A stretch of DNA of 64,000 bases from Bacteroidota bacterium (GTDB lineage: Bacteria > Bacteroidota > Bacteroidia > Chitinophagales > Chitinophagaceae): positions 80,106 to 144,105 of the forward strand of contig VBAT01000006.1 in the NCBI GenBank assembly GCA_005884665.1, in the 5' to 3' direction. The translations under genes and the position numbers were made by a program. Below the pieces are notes generated by a model. It saw nothing but the letters and a program-made list of their open reading frames with translations, was not told where the DNA came from and made no database searches. Below, piece after piece: positions 53,001 through 61,176 of the stretch; positions within the stretch are counted from its first letter, which is position 1, and each line of letters opens with the position of its first letter.

Positions 53001-54382
53001 AATAAACCAGAGGCTATATAAGTTGTTGTTGTGACCAGGGAAGTATTAACTTTTACACCATTCTGGTAAATGTCGTATCCCGTTACTGCAACATTATCCG
53101 TAGAGGCAGTCCACGACAGTGTTACGGAGCTTTGAGTGATATTGGATGTTGTTAAGTTAGTAGGAGCCGTCGGGGCCTGCGTATCGGGAGGTGGGAGAGT
53201 AGTAATATTTAATGTACCACTGTTTGTAGAATTACCCGCAGCGTCCCTGGCCTGGATAAAAAATGAATAGCTGGTATTTGCCGTTAAGCCCGTTACGGCA
53301 AAGGATGTAGTTGTCACCAGTGTTGAATTGATCTTTACGCTGTTCTGGTAAACATCATACCCTATTACTCCCACATTATCCGTTGAAGCTGTCCATGACA
53401 ATGTAAGTGATGTTTGGGCAATTGCGGAAGCTGCAACATTTGTTGGCGCTGTTGGAGCCTGCGTATCAGGAGTGGTGATATTTATGGTATTGCTGTTTGC
53501 CGAAATATTACCGGCCGCGTCTCTTGCACGTACAAAGAATTGATAAACGGTGGCAGCGGTGAGACCTGTTACATTATAGTTAGTAGTCGCAACCGGCGAT
53601 GAGTTGATCTTTACGCTGTTCTGGTAAATATCATATCCAGTAACGGCCACGTTGTCTGTAGAGGCGGTCCAGGATAATGTAAGAGATGATTGAGTTATGG
53701 CAGATGCTGCCAGGTTAGTGGGTGCTGTTGGGGCCTGTGAATCTGCAAGCACTAAGACCAGGTCTCCGAAATTCCTTGGGTATTGCCAGTTGTCATTATC
53801 ACCTGCCCACATTTGCTGGCTTTCGCGAGCGGCGCCGTCATCATCATCGTCAACGGCCACATCAAACCCTATTGTGAACCCGGGCTGGGGGTTAATGATT
53901 GCCATATTGCTCCATGGTATCAAATATTCCACTGCATAGCCATTGGTAATATTCGCCCATGCATGCTGAACACCGGTTGTTTTGCTACTCTTTTCCCAGA
54001 TAGCTGCGTCATTCCATCCTTTAACAAACTGGCGATCATTGACACCATAAGCAGTACCGCCATTATTGTCGGCATCAATGTATACTTCAGCCGCATCGTC
54101 ATCCCAGGCATTGGGAGAGTCATTGAATTTATTGGCATCGATAACCTTGATCGCCACATAAAGATTCAGGCTATCCCATAACACGGCAAAGGTGACAGTG
54201 TTATTTGGAGTGCCGACAATAGGTTTGGTCACATTGTTGGTAAACTCCCAGGTACTTTCACTGGGATTACCATCGATAGTAATCGCAGCAGTTCTTTTTT
54301 TTGCGTTAACGATTGGGGTTTGAGAATAGAGGGCAGTGGTTGCAGTTGCCAGCAGGCAAGCAAACAAAATGCGTAAAGTCAT
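50039..54382 (-). CDS. secreted PQQ-type sugar dehydrogenase with CBM9-like, FnIII, PA14 and T9SS sorting domains
   Basis: A 1447-residue exported protein. In order: signal peptide (1-20), CBM9-like domain (about 24-212, with YVAIKVIDANKF and AVEYLIPWSNM), five near-identical FnIII repeats (about 215-675, each with APTAPTNL...W.ASTDN...YDIYQN), PA14 (about 678-845, YGYICPPTTGSYTFWIASDD), a sixth FnIII (850-940), a glucose/sorbosone dehydrogenase barrel (about 945-1340; DLVYGPDNNIWYTERFAG, SARLAIGPDLKLYYSVGD, GHRNPQGLVWG) and a T9SS type A sorting domain (about 1370-1447; DVYPNPANSYFIV, ending KIIIQR). It should be exported by T9SS to the cell surface. Soluble GDH-type enzymes oxidise sugars with PQQ and pass electrons outside. 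Confidence 0.93.
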   Translation of the reverse strand: MTLRILFACLLATATTALYSQTPIVNAKKRTAAITIDGNPSESTWEFTNNVTKPIVGTPNNTVTFAVLWDSLNLYVAIKVIDANKFNDSPNAWDDDAAEVYIDADNNGGTAYGVNDRQFVKGWNDAAIWEKSSKTTGVQHAWANITNGYAVEYLIPWSNMAIINPQPGFTIGFDVAVDDDDDGAARESQQMWAGDNDNWQYPRNFGDLVLVLADSQAPTAPTNLAASAITQSSLTLSWTASTDNVAVTGYDIYQNSVKINSSPVATTNYNVTGLTAATVYQFFVRARDAAGNISANSNTINITTPDTQAPTAPTNVAASAIAQTSLTLSWTASTDNVGVIGYDVYQNSVKINSTLVTTTSFAVTGLTANTSYSFFIQARDAAGNSTNSGTLNITTLPPPDTQAPTAPTNLTTSNITQSSVTLSWTASTDNVAVTGYDIYQNGVKVNTSLVTTTTYIASGLFAVTDYDFYVVAKDAAGNTSAVSNTVSITTPDTQPPTAPTGLAATNITATTLTLNWNASTDNISIAGYDVYQNSIKINTSPVTATSFNVTGLTQGTSYSFFVKAFDGAGNISGNSNTINVTTIDIQAPTAPGGLTSSNLTSTTLTLNWTASTDNIGVAGYDVYRNSVKINGSVVTTTSYNATGLTASTAYSFFVQARDAAGNISTNSNTVNVTTPAQQGCTGTGAINFQKWLNITGSAVSNLTSNANYPNNPSSSGTLTSFEIPSNSADNYGMKVYGYICPPTTGSYTFWIASDDNSELWLSTTSSSANKVKIAYQTSWTNSREWNKFTTQKSVAITLAAGQLYYVEALMKDGTQGDNMAVGWAKPGQATTAPSEVIPGSQLVAQIPDVQAPTAPANLSATNIGQTTLTLTWAASTDNVGVTGYDIYRNGIKINASLVSATSYNVTGLAASTAYSFYVIAKDAAGNSSVASVSINVTTLDVAPGGETFTMRTVIANQRMPHDLVYGPDNNIWYTERFAGKVSFVNPATGVKTTVLSLGSNFVNVGGQDGLLGLALHPQFRQGKPYVYISYTYQSISSTVRKTRIARYTYDSVAKTLGQAVTILENIPGSNDHNSARLAIGPDLKLYYSVGDMGAGQFENLGRVNNAQNTSVYEGKILRLNTELVNSSWIPTDNPFGNAVYSFGHRNPQGLVWGNVNGVNILYSSEHGPYSDDEMNIIEAGRNYGWPLVVGFCDGNYNGRYVGSGWVGNEQNNCITLNVREPIRSLFPVSNPPDSTTSNTTWPSTAPSGTDFYGSNAIPGWQNSLLVAQLKRGAITRFKLSNDGMSIISDTIHYFQGKGRFRDVVVSPDGLKIYVACDSSGSTSGPTGGVTTTPANPGSILEFTYQPQGGRMITQLIAETKVVEDVKDKSLDVYPNPANSYFIVYDYSAEQSRHIELLDMNGKPVKRQTALNVATRVEVGELSNGLYILRITDAKGKLVRTEKIIIQR
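52355..53740. repeat. tandem FnIII-coding repeats of about 275 bases
   Basis: Five consecutive units within the dehydrogenase gene encode near-identical FnIII modules. Conserved pieces such as the codons for STDNVGVxGYDxYQN recur about every 91-93 codons. Units 1-3 and 4-5 are most alike. Coordinates are approximate. Confidence 0.75.
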
Positions 54383-54499
54383 AATCAGATTAATGGTGGT
54401 TTAGTAAAGCAGCTAAAATAAGTTAGTTTGATAGTTCAAAAAAACTTGTGATAGAAGGCATTGATGTTTATCAAACAACTAAGTGGATATGCTAAGAGA

Positions 54500-54680
54500 A
54501 TAAGCTAGGAGAAAAAGAGTAAAGGAGAGAAGAAGTTTGCCAGGAGACTTTCTCGTTATCTCCTTTCTCCTTAACTCCTGGCTCAATTATTTGCTAAGAG
54601 AAAAAGAGAATAAAAGGAGTTTGCCAGAGGCCTTTCTCTTTGCCTCCTTTTCTCCTTTACCTCCTGGCTTATTGTTTGCC
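54500..54680. repeat. two tandem purine/pyrimidine imperfect palindromes
   Basis: Two units of about 85 bases each begin GCTA(A/G)GAGAAAAAGAG, contain GTTTGCCAG, and end in a mostly pyrimidine arm with CTCCTGGCT. In each, the 5' purine-rich half can pair imperfectly with the 3' half. The second unit runs into the last codons of the AsmA gene. Besides this, the gap 54383-54668 holds no gene. Confidence 0.65.
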
Positions 54681-57600
54681 TGTAGTATCAGCCGGCATTT
54701 TTTTCTTCTTATTGAGGAAATTATTAAGCGTATTCTTTAGTGTTTGCTCCGCCTTGCTCTTAGTTTCGGCAGGTGCATTGCCCTTTATAGAATCTTTGTT
54801 GCCCAATAGCCGGTCCTTTGCTTCATTTTTAAGATCATTCAATACCTGGTTTTTTACTGCATTCAAACTATCCTTTACTGTTTGCTTTGCGGTATCAACT
54901 TTTGCTTTGGCAAAATCGACTGCCTGTTGCTGCATATCCTTAATGGCATCGCCTGCGACTTCTTTTAATTCTGTTTTGATAGTGGGATCGGTCATCTTTC
55001 CACTCATTTTAATGTTGAGGTTAACCACGTCGCCCAGTTTCACCGGGATACCTTTGCCGGTTGCTTGTGATGCAAGATTGTTGACAATGTTATTACCTTC
55101 ATTACCCAGGTATTTTCTCGGCACCTTCATCTGGATGGCATAATCGAGTGACTGATCGAAACCATGAGTACCACCAATCTGCATTTCAATATCTTTTACT
55201 TTCACCGTGAAGGGTTTTACGAGTACCCGGCCATTGGCAAATTCCACAAAATTCTTTACATCTTTTATAGAGATAGATTTTAACTCGTCGATTTGCAGGG
55301 TGCTGGCTAGCTTTTCGAGTGGCGCAAATTTCTTCAACACGCCTTCCAGCAATAGCAAATTGCCTTTACCAGTGAGGGAATTCAGGTCGGGCATCATATC
55401 TCCCTGGAGATTACCGGTCATCGAAAGCTCTGAACTCAGTTTGCCCGCCAGGAATTGACCAATCGGCATCAATTTTTGAATAGTATTGAAAGAATAAAAT
55501 GCCTTTTGTACATCCACATTTTTCACATCGTAACTCAGGTTGATAGCAGGATTCTTTTTATTTGTCCTTGTTGAATAAGAGCCATTGAAAGTAACGGTCC
55601 CGTCCAACGCATCTGTGCGTACATTTTGAAGTGTTACGGTCTCGTCGTTTAATAGGAGAGTGCCGTTGATATTATCATAATCTACCTTGTCATATTTTAC
55701 TTGATCCGCCTTGACATTTATAGTGAGGTTGATACCCGACGGAACCACGAACGGCTCCGATGTTGTTGTTTCGCTTGTTGAAGCTGAACCTGCGCTTGTT
55801 GTGTCAGTTCCTATCCAGTCATCCAGGTTAATCTTATCGGCAGTTACATTCAATGTTCCAGTCAAAGGCTGGTCTTGCATGGCATAGCTTACCAGGTTGC
55901 TGAATGTTCCATTTGCAAGAATATTTGTGTTCAGGTAATTACCGGATAAACTTTTCAGCGCCATTGCCTTTTGATTGAAGCCCAGTTCCGTGTTAAACAG
56001 CGTGACCCCGGTGGGATAATCTTTTGAAACATACTTGGCATCCTTCAAGTTTGCGGTGCCATTGATCAATATCTTGTCATATTCTCCTTTATCAATCGCC
56101 GTTTTATTTCCATTGAAACCAAGGTCCGCATTTAATACGCCGCTGACACGGGTACCAGGATCAAGCTGCACAAATTGTTTGATGTTATCCAGCGTAAATT
56201 TTCCTTTGGCGGTGCCCATAAAATCAACTGACGACATAGGTTTGCGAACCTGTAAGGTAAAATCAACCGGGTCCTTGCCTACTTCAACATGTCCTGAGGA
56301 TATGTTAACCGAAGTATTATCCGCGATACCGCCCCTGTTCTCCAACTGTACTTTCATATTTCCGTTTCGTACCGCTTGAGGAAAAGCGCCGGAAGAATAA
56401 AACAGGTTACTGATATCCAGGAAACCCCCAGCAGTAAAATCACCTTTTTGATTTTCCAGGTCGTTCATGTTCCCTTTTGCAAAAACGTCGGCCCATACAA
56501 GACCGCCGAGTTTTGTGCCTTCTTCCAGTTTGACAAACTTAGAAACGTTGGCAAGATCAAGTTTTCCTTTTGCTAAGGCGTCTACGTATTTCGTGGTTTC
56601 AGGATTTTTAAAGAGGAGTTTGAAGTCAAAGGGTTCATTACCCATTTCGATATGTCCTTTTGAAATATCGACAACCGCATTATCCGTTTTGCCATCGATA
56701 TTGCTAACGTGCATATCGACCTGGATGTTCTTTATGGGTTCGGGCAGATCAGGATATTGAAACAAGCCATCTTTTACGGCAAGGTTTACATCATAAGCCG
56801 GCATATTCTGTGGGCTATAAGTTCCTTTTACAAAACCATTGAATGCTGCCTGGCCGCTTGTTTTTATCTTATCAAAATCCTGTTTGAAAATGGCCGGTAT
56901 CATTGACAGTATATCTTTGAACTCATTGGACGGGGTATTAAATTTTATGTCCATGTTGTAGGTACTGTCGTTGGCCAACTGGAAGAAACCGTCGGCGTTA
57001 AGCTTAAGATTGTTCAGCTGGATATCGTTCGTCTTGAATATATACTTGTTTGTTTTATTGTCTATTTGTATGTCGGCGTCAATATTTGTTTTTGTATTGA
57101 TGAGATAAGGGACAGATTCATAGTTGAAGCTAACCGCTTCCGCCTTGGTTTTTGTAACAAGAGTAAAAATATCGGCTGTAAAGTCACCGCTGCCTTCATG
57201 ATCCAGCCCGGATATTTCAGCCGTCATATCACTGCTTTCATCTTTGTAAAAAATATATCCATCGCTAATCTTGTATTGCTGCAAATTCATTTTGAACTCA
57301 GAGGGAGTGTTGTCGGAAGGAGTTGCCAGGTCGTCACTTGCTTTGGTGATGTCCCAGTTAGCTTTTCCATCCTTATTCACTATCGCATGTATCCGTGGCG
57401 ATTCGAGATAGACGCCATACACTTTAATGTCTTTACCTTTTATAGCACTGAAAAGATTGACAGAAACATCAAGTGTTTTTGCGGCGAATAAGGTGTCATT
57501 GGCAAAATTATCGATGCCCACGACAAAAACATTCTCCAAACCGATTGATATTTTCGGAAAATGGCGGAACAAAGAAAGGTCCACATCCTGGAAATCAACT

Positions 57601-57746
57601 TTAGCCACAAGGCTTTTATTGACCTCCCTTTTTACCAGGGCCACTATTTGTTTCCTAAAAAGAAGTGGAATGAGAAATATAAGTGCGAGTAAAACGACCA
57701 GCGTGATGCCAGTGATTTTTAAGATTTTTCTGAGTATGTTCTTCAT
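54669..57746 (-). CDS. AsmA family protein
   Basis: Large envelope protein of about 1025 residues, start at the ATG 57746 (MKNILRKILKITGITLVVLL, single N-terminal membrane helix 9-30). The rest is mostly beta and periplasmic, with AsmA features such as LVAKVDFQDVDLSLFRHFPK near the start and NLTINVKADQVKYDKVDYDN and KVKDIEMQIGGTHGFDQSLD towards the end, followed by an Ala/Lys-rich helix and a Lys-rich tail. AsmA-like proteins are bridge-type lipid transporters or modulators of the outer membrane. No partner gene adjoins. Confidence 0.9.
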   Translation of the reverse strand: MKNILRKILKITGITLVVLLALIFLIPLLFRKQIVALVKREVNKSLVAKVDFQDVDLSLFRHFPKISIGLENVFVVGIDNFANDTLFAAKTLDVSVNLFSAIKGKDIKVYGVYLESPRIHAIVNKDGKANWDITKASDDLATPSDNTPSEFKMNLQQYKISDGYIFYKDESSDMTAEISGLDHEGSGDFTADIFTLVTKTKAEAVSFNYESVPYLINTKTNIDADIQIDNKTNKYIFKTNDIQLNNLKLNADGFFQLANDSTYNMDIKFNTPSNEFKDILSMIPAIFKQDFDKIKTSGQAAFNGFVKGTYSPQNMPAYDVNLAVKDGLFQYPDLPEPIKNIQVDMHVSNIDGKTDNAVVDISKGHIEMGNEPFDFKLLFKNPETTKYVDALAKGKLDLANVSKFVKLEEGTKLGGLVWADVFAKGNMNDLENQKGDFTAGGFLDISNLFYSSGAFPQAVRNGNMKVQLENRGGIADNTSVNISSGHVEVGKDPVDFTLQVRKPMSSVDFMGTAKGKFTLDNIKQFVQLDPGTRVSGVLNADLGFNGNKTAIDKGEYDKILINGTANLKDAKYVSKDYPTGVTLFNTELGFNQKAMALKSLSGNYLNTNILANGTFSNLVSYAMQDQPLTGTLNVTADKINLDDWIGTDTTSAGSASTSETTTSEPFVVPSGINLTINVKADQVKYDKVDYDNINGTLLLNDETVTLQNVRTDALDGTVTFNGSYSTRTNKKNPAINLSYDVKNVDVQKAFYSFNTIQKLMPIGQFLAGKLSSELSMTGNLQGDMMPDLNSLTGKGNLLLLEGVLKKFAPLEKLASTLQIDELKSISIKDVKNFVEFANGRVLVKPFTVKVKDIEMQIGGTHGFDQSLDYAIQMKVPRKYLGNEGNNIVNNLASQATGKGIPVKLGDVVNLNIKMSGKMTDPTIKTELKEVAGDAIKDMQQQAVDFAKAKVDTAKQTVKDSLNAVKNQVLNDLKNEAKDRLLGNKDSIKGNAPAETKSKAEQTLKNTLNNFLNKKKKMPADTTGKQ

Positions 57747-57816
57747 AATGCAGGAGTTAGGATATTGGTCGGTCCAAAAATGCAAATATGAAGCCAGAAA
57801 TAAAAGGTAAACTTAC

Positions 57817-57903
57817 TTAGTGGTCATTCAATGGCAGGCCTCGTTTCTGCCATTCCTTCCAGTTGATGTATTCTTCTCCTTTGCCACGCACTTCTATGGT
57901 CAG
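57817..57903 (-). pseudogene. duplicated 3' end of preA
   Basis: Reads T-I-E-V-R-G-K-G-E-E-Y-I-N-W-K-E-W-Q-K-R-G-L-P-L-N-D-H then stop, equal to the last residues of PreA at 59863. The last 47 bases (57821-57867) are identical to 59867-59913, while further upstream the two differ at many third positions. It has no start and abuts the SRPBCC relic. Non-functional fragment. Confidence 0.85.
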
Positions 57904-57907
57904 AGAT

Positions 57908-58341
57908 TTACATATCCGGAATTTCCGGCTCTACCAGTTTTTTTAATTTTCCCAATGATTCCTGCGATCCCAGGTAACACGTTTCTACTGGTATCAGAAA
58001 TACCTTCCTGTGTTGCTGTAAGTTCTGTGCCCACAAAAACTTTCTTAAGCGAAATCGTAGTGACCATTTCTCCCGGCAAATCGGATCATCAAATGTATCG
58101 GTGTACTTTAAAATTCTTTTGGTTTAAGTTCCAAATATTTTCCGCCGAAGGAATGTCCATTGCCGGTAGTAAAATTTATGAAAGTCATCTTGTAGCTGCG
58201 CCAACTTTTGCATCCATGTTATGAACTACGCATAAAAATCCATAAGGCGGAAGCCAGAATGCCATAGCATTGGCGTCAGTAAAGGCACGATACACCTTTT
58301 CGGGGCTTGCCTTTAAAACTCTGTGTAGTGTTACGCTGGGT
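57908..58341 (-). pseudogene. SRPBCC (AHSA1-type) gene relic with several frameshifts
   Basis: In shifting frames the minus strand encodes SVTLHRVLKASPEKVYRAFT, AMAFWLPPYGFLCVVHNMDA, then FGGKYLELKPKEF, LPGEMVTTISLKKVFVGTEL and LGSQESLGKLKKLVEPEIPD with stop. This matches a START/SRPBCC protein of the activator-of-Hsp90 type in order, broken by stops and shifts. The 5' end begins directly at the Fic stop codon, so no start remains. Clearly dead. Confidence 0.85.
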
Positions 58342-59670
58342 TTAGTTAGGATTTATTCGGCTTTCCATTTCCAAAATTACAATTCTGCCAATTGCATTCA
58401 ATGCATCTTGAATTTCTCTTTCGCTGTAATCCTGATGATATAATTTTGTAAAAAGCAAAGTACCATTTAGAAATACGTCATATTTATGTTTGGAGAATTT
58501 GCAGTTTAAACCTAATGTTAAGCTGAAAGGGTTGTCAGGATCTTTTGTAAAATCGTCAAAGCTTAACTCTAAATCTAAATTATTTAAAAAATTACCTGAG
58601 TTAAAAAGTTCTATACCAAATCCAATACCTTCTGTCATTTGACTTTTGCTGCCTCCATAGATCATAAAAACCTTTCTATGTAAAAAAAGTCCGTCTAATT
58701 CAGTTATTTTCTTCATTAAATTTATTGCAAATGGGATTATTTTATTATTTAATAGTTCTATCAATACTTCTTTGGACTTGACTACACTTATTGTTTCTTT
58801 GTCTGCTAGTCGCTTTTTGATTAAAGAAAGTTTTTTCTTCCAATCTTCTTGTTCTTCTAAGTTTTCATTTTTTGCAGCCTTAATGCTTAATTCAAGTGAC
58901 CATATTAACTGTTTAGCTATGTATAAATTAAAAGATTCTATATTCCCGGCATCGGCATCATGCAACGCATTTAAATAATTATTTTTATCATCCGACCTAA
59001 TTATTACTGGTGGAAAACCATTTTTAAGTAATATATAATTCATTAGTAATCTTGAAATTCTTCCATTACCATCATCAAAAGGATGAATACGGACAAATTT
59101 ATAGTGTAGGCCAGCAGCAACTTCGACAGGATGAAGTTGTTTTGTTTCTTCCTCAATTCGAAGCCATTCAATTAATGAGGCCATTAAAGATGTTGTTTCG
59201 GCAGGTGAAGCATAATTAAAGACTTGACCATTTGCCAGGAGAACAGAATTTGGATATTTTTTATAGTCCCCTACGGTTATTTTTCTTCTTGTATTTTGAC
59301 CGTCAGAAGTAACAGCTTCTTTCCAATATGACCTAACTAACAATACTTCATTCAGATTTTTAATAAATGCTTCCGTTAATGGATGAGCATCATCTTTAGC
59401 CAACTGTTCGACCATTTCTAATGCAACATCACTTGCCTTCATTTCCTCATAATCTCTGTGAGGATGACTACCTCTGGTTTCATCAAAAATTAATAGTAGC
59501 TCCGTTTCGGCATAGGTTAATGTATTTCCTTCAATATGATTAGAGTTGTAGTTAAACTCGAGCCTAAATTTTTTGTCAAGAGTTTCTTGCTGTTCCTTTG
59601 TCATAGGAAGTAAACTCTGTAATTCATTGTTTAATTCTGTGATCTGTTCTATAGTTTCTTGCAATTCCAT
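58342..59670 (-). CDS. Fic domain protein (class II, self-inhibited type)
   Basis: Fic enzymes usually transfer AMP from ATP to a protein side chain. The catalytic loop HPFDDGNGR is complete (196-204; His196 as base), followed by ISRLLMN. An N-terminal inhibitory helix with SNHIEG (43-48) matches (S/T)xxxE(G/N), so activity is probably restrained in cis (class II). The C-terminal 180 residues are a separate alpha/beta domain of unknown role, with no HTH recognised. The gene is AT-rich (19 G+C of 60 at 58801, versus 30 of 60 at 60061), consistent with transfer. No antitoxin gene adjoins. It abuts gene relics on its 3' side. Confidence 0.9.
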   Translation of the reverse strand: MELQETIEQITELNNELQSLLPMTKEQQETLDKKFRLEFNYNSNHIEGNTLTYAETELLLIFDETRGSHPHRDYEEMKASDVALEMVEQLAKDDAHPLTEAFIKNLNEVLLVRSYWKEAVTSDGQNTRRKITVGDYKKYPNSVLLANGQVFNYASPAETTSLMASLIEWLRIEEETKQLHPVEVAAGLHYKFVRIHPFDDGNGRISRLLMNYILLKNGFPPVIIRSDDKNNYLNALHDADAGNIESFNLYIAKQLIWSLELSIKAAKNENLEEQEDWKKKLSLIKKRLADKETISVVKSKEVLIELLNNKIIPFAINLMKKITELDGLFLHRKVFMIYGGSKSQMTEGIGFGIELFNSGNFLNNLDLELSFDDFTKDPDNPFSLTLGLNCKFSKHKYDVFLNGTLLFTKLYHQDYSEREIQDALNAIGRIVILEMESRINPN

Positions 59671-59833
59671 CTTTCTCTTGTTGATTTTTCAAATTACAAC
59701 TTTTTCCGTAATTAGAAGTAATCGTAATTATTGTTGAATAGCATACCGAACATGCAAGAATGCGACGCAACAGGCGATGATAGTAGCAATGCAGCTGGGC
59801 TAAGAATTATGTTGAATGAGGAAGGCCATTTAG

Positions 59834-59860
59834 CATTCAACACACAACATTCAACATAAC
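59834..59860. repeat. CATTCAAC word repeat, preA 3' side
   Basis: CATTCAACACACAACATTCAACATA; related words recur at 61140-61171, 61572-61600 and 62948-62980. See the matching finding. Confidence 0.55.
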
Positions 59861-59862
59861 TA

Positions 59863-61131
59863 CTAATGGTCATTCAATGGCAGGCCTCGTTTCTGCCATT
59901 CCTTCCAGTTGATATATTCATCCCCTTTGCGATGCACTTCCATCGTGATACAATCGTCAACCGGGCAAACCAGCTTGCAAAGATTGCAGCCTACGCATTC
60001 CTCGTCGATCACTGAATAGGTGTTATAAGGTTTTCCATAATCCAGCCGTATGGACTGGTGCGAAGTATCCTCGCAGGCGATATAGCAAAGCCCGCAATGG
60101 ATACATTTATCCTGGTTGATCTTCGCGATAATGTGGTAATTTATATCCAGGTCTTCCCAGTGTGTGATCGATGGCACAGATTTGCCAATAAAATCATCCA
60201 GTTTTTTAAATCCTTTTTCATCCATCCAGTTATTAAGCCCCTCGATCATGTCGTCAATGATCCTGAATCCATGCTTCATCGCAGCCGTACAAACCTGCAC
60301 ATTGCCGGCACCCAGCAACATGAATTCCACCGCATCTCTCCAGGTGCTGATACCACCAATACCTGAGATGGGAACCGTTCTTGTCAATTCATCCTGAGCG
60401 ATCGTCGTAAGCATTTTTAACGCGATCGGTTTGACCGCCGGTCCGCAATACCCTCCAAATACGGATTTACCTCCTACATTGGGATTGGGAACAAATGTAT
60501 CCAGGTCAATACCGGTTACCGATTGTATCGTATTGATCAACGATAGTCCATTGGTACCGGCCTTCACTACTGATCTACCTGTTGGAACAACGGAGTGAAC
60601 ATTTGGAGTGAGCTTGGTTATGACAGGTATCTTCGCCACTTCCATTACCCATTCCACGACCATGCAGGCGATCTCGGGGTCCTGTCCTACGGTGGCACCC
60701 ATACCGCGTTCGGTCATGCCATGGGGACATCCAAAATTCAATTCCAAACCATGAGCCCCGGTATCTTCGACTTTTTTGATCAACTCATGCCAGCTATTAC
60801 GATCATTATCGGCCATCAGCGACACAATCATCGCACGGTCGGGAAAGAGCTTAACACATTCGGCAATTTCTTTCAGGTTAATTTCCAGTGGTCGGTCCGA
60901 GATCAGTTCAATATTATTAAAGCCCATCACCCTGGAACCGTTGTAATCCACTGCCGAGTATCTCGAGGAAACATTCTTTACTTGTGAGCCCAATGTTTTC
61001 CAGACCACGCCACCCCAGCCCGCTTCAAAAGCACGGAGTACATTATATTTTTTATCGGTAGGAGGGGCACTCGCCAACCAGAAGGGATTGGGAGATTTTA
61101 TACCTAAAAAACTAGAGCTGATGTCTGCCAT
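59863..61131 (-). CDS. preA: NAD-dependent dihydropyrimidine dehydrogenase, PreA subunit
   Basis: Reduces uracil and thymine in the reductive pyrimidine degradation pathway, together with PreT. Residues 1-300 form an FMN-binding dihydroorotate-dehydrogenase-like barrel with NPFWLASAPPTDKK at the start, LELNFGCPHGMTERGMGATV and GGISTWRDAVEFMLLGAGNV. Two 4Fe-4S motifs close the chain (CIHCGLCYIAC and CVGCNLCKLVCPVDDC). 422 residues, normal length. The neighbouring preT and amidohydrolase genes complete the set. Confidence 0.95.
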   Translation of the reverse strand: MADISSSFLGIKSPNPFWLASAPPTDKKYNVLRAFEAGWGGVVWKTLGSQVKNVSSRYSAVDYNGSRVMGFNNIELISDRPLEINLKEIAECVKLFPDRAMIVSLMADNDRNSWHELIKKVEDTGAHGLELNFGCPHGMTERGMGATVGQDPEIACMVVEWVMEVAKIPVITKLTPNVHSVVPTGRSVVKAGTNGLSLINTIQSVTGIDLDTFVPNPNVGGKSVFGGYCGPAVKPIALKMLTTIAQDELTRTVPISGIGGISTWRDAVEFMLLGAGNVQVCTAAMKHGFRIIDDMIEGLNNWMDEKGFKKLDDFIGKSVPSITHWEDLDINYHIIAKINQDKCIHCGLCYIACEDTSHQSIRLDYGKPYNTYSVIDEECVGCNLCKLVCPVDDCITMEVHRKGDEYINWKEWQKRGLPLNDH

Positions 61132-61139
61132 GGGTTTTT

Positions 61140-61171
61140 ATGTTGAATGTTGTATGTTAAATGTTGTGTGG
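61140..61171. repeat. GTTGAATGTT word repeat between preA and the four-helix gene
   Basis: TGTTGAATGTTGTATGTTAA and further; same word as on the other sides of the genes in this cluster but reversed in orientation relative to 59834-59860. Confidence 0.55.
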
Positions 61172-61176
61172 TCGAA

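Noticed and set aside
52355..53740. Regular DNA repeats resembling a CRISPR or VNTR array
   Set aside because: The period of about 275 bases is in frame and encodes FnIII domains; no short repeat-spacer pattern and no cas genes.
54537..55143. Plus-strand frames over the asmA 3' end
   Set aside because: They are shadows of the asmA gene and the purine/pyrimidine repeat; no start context or family similarity.
57820..58224. Plus-strand frame of 134 codons across the relic region
   Set aside because: It is antisense to recognisable preA and SRPBCC relics on the minus strand and shows no family pattern.
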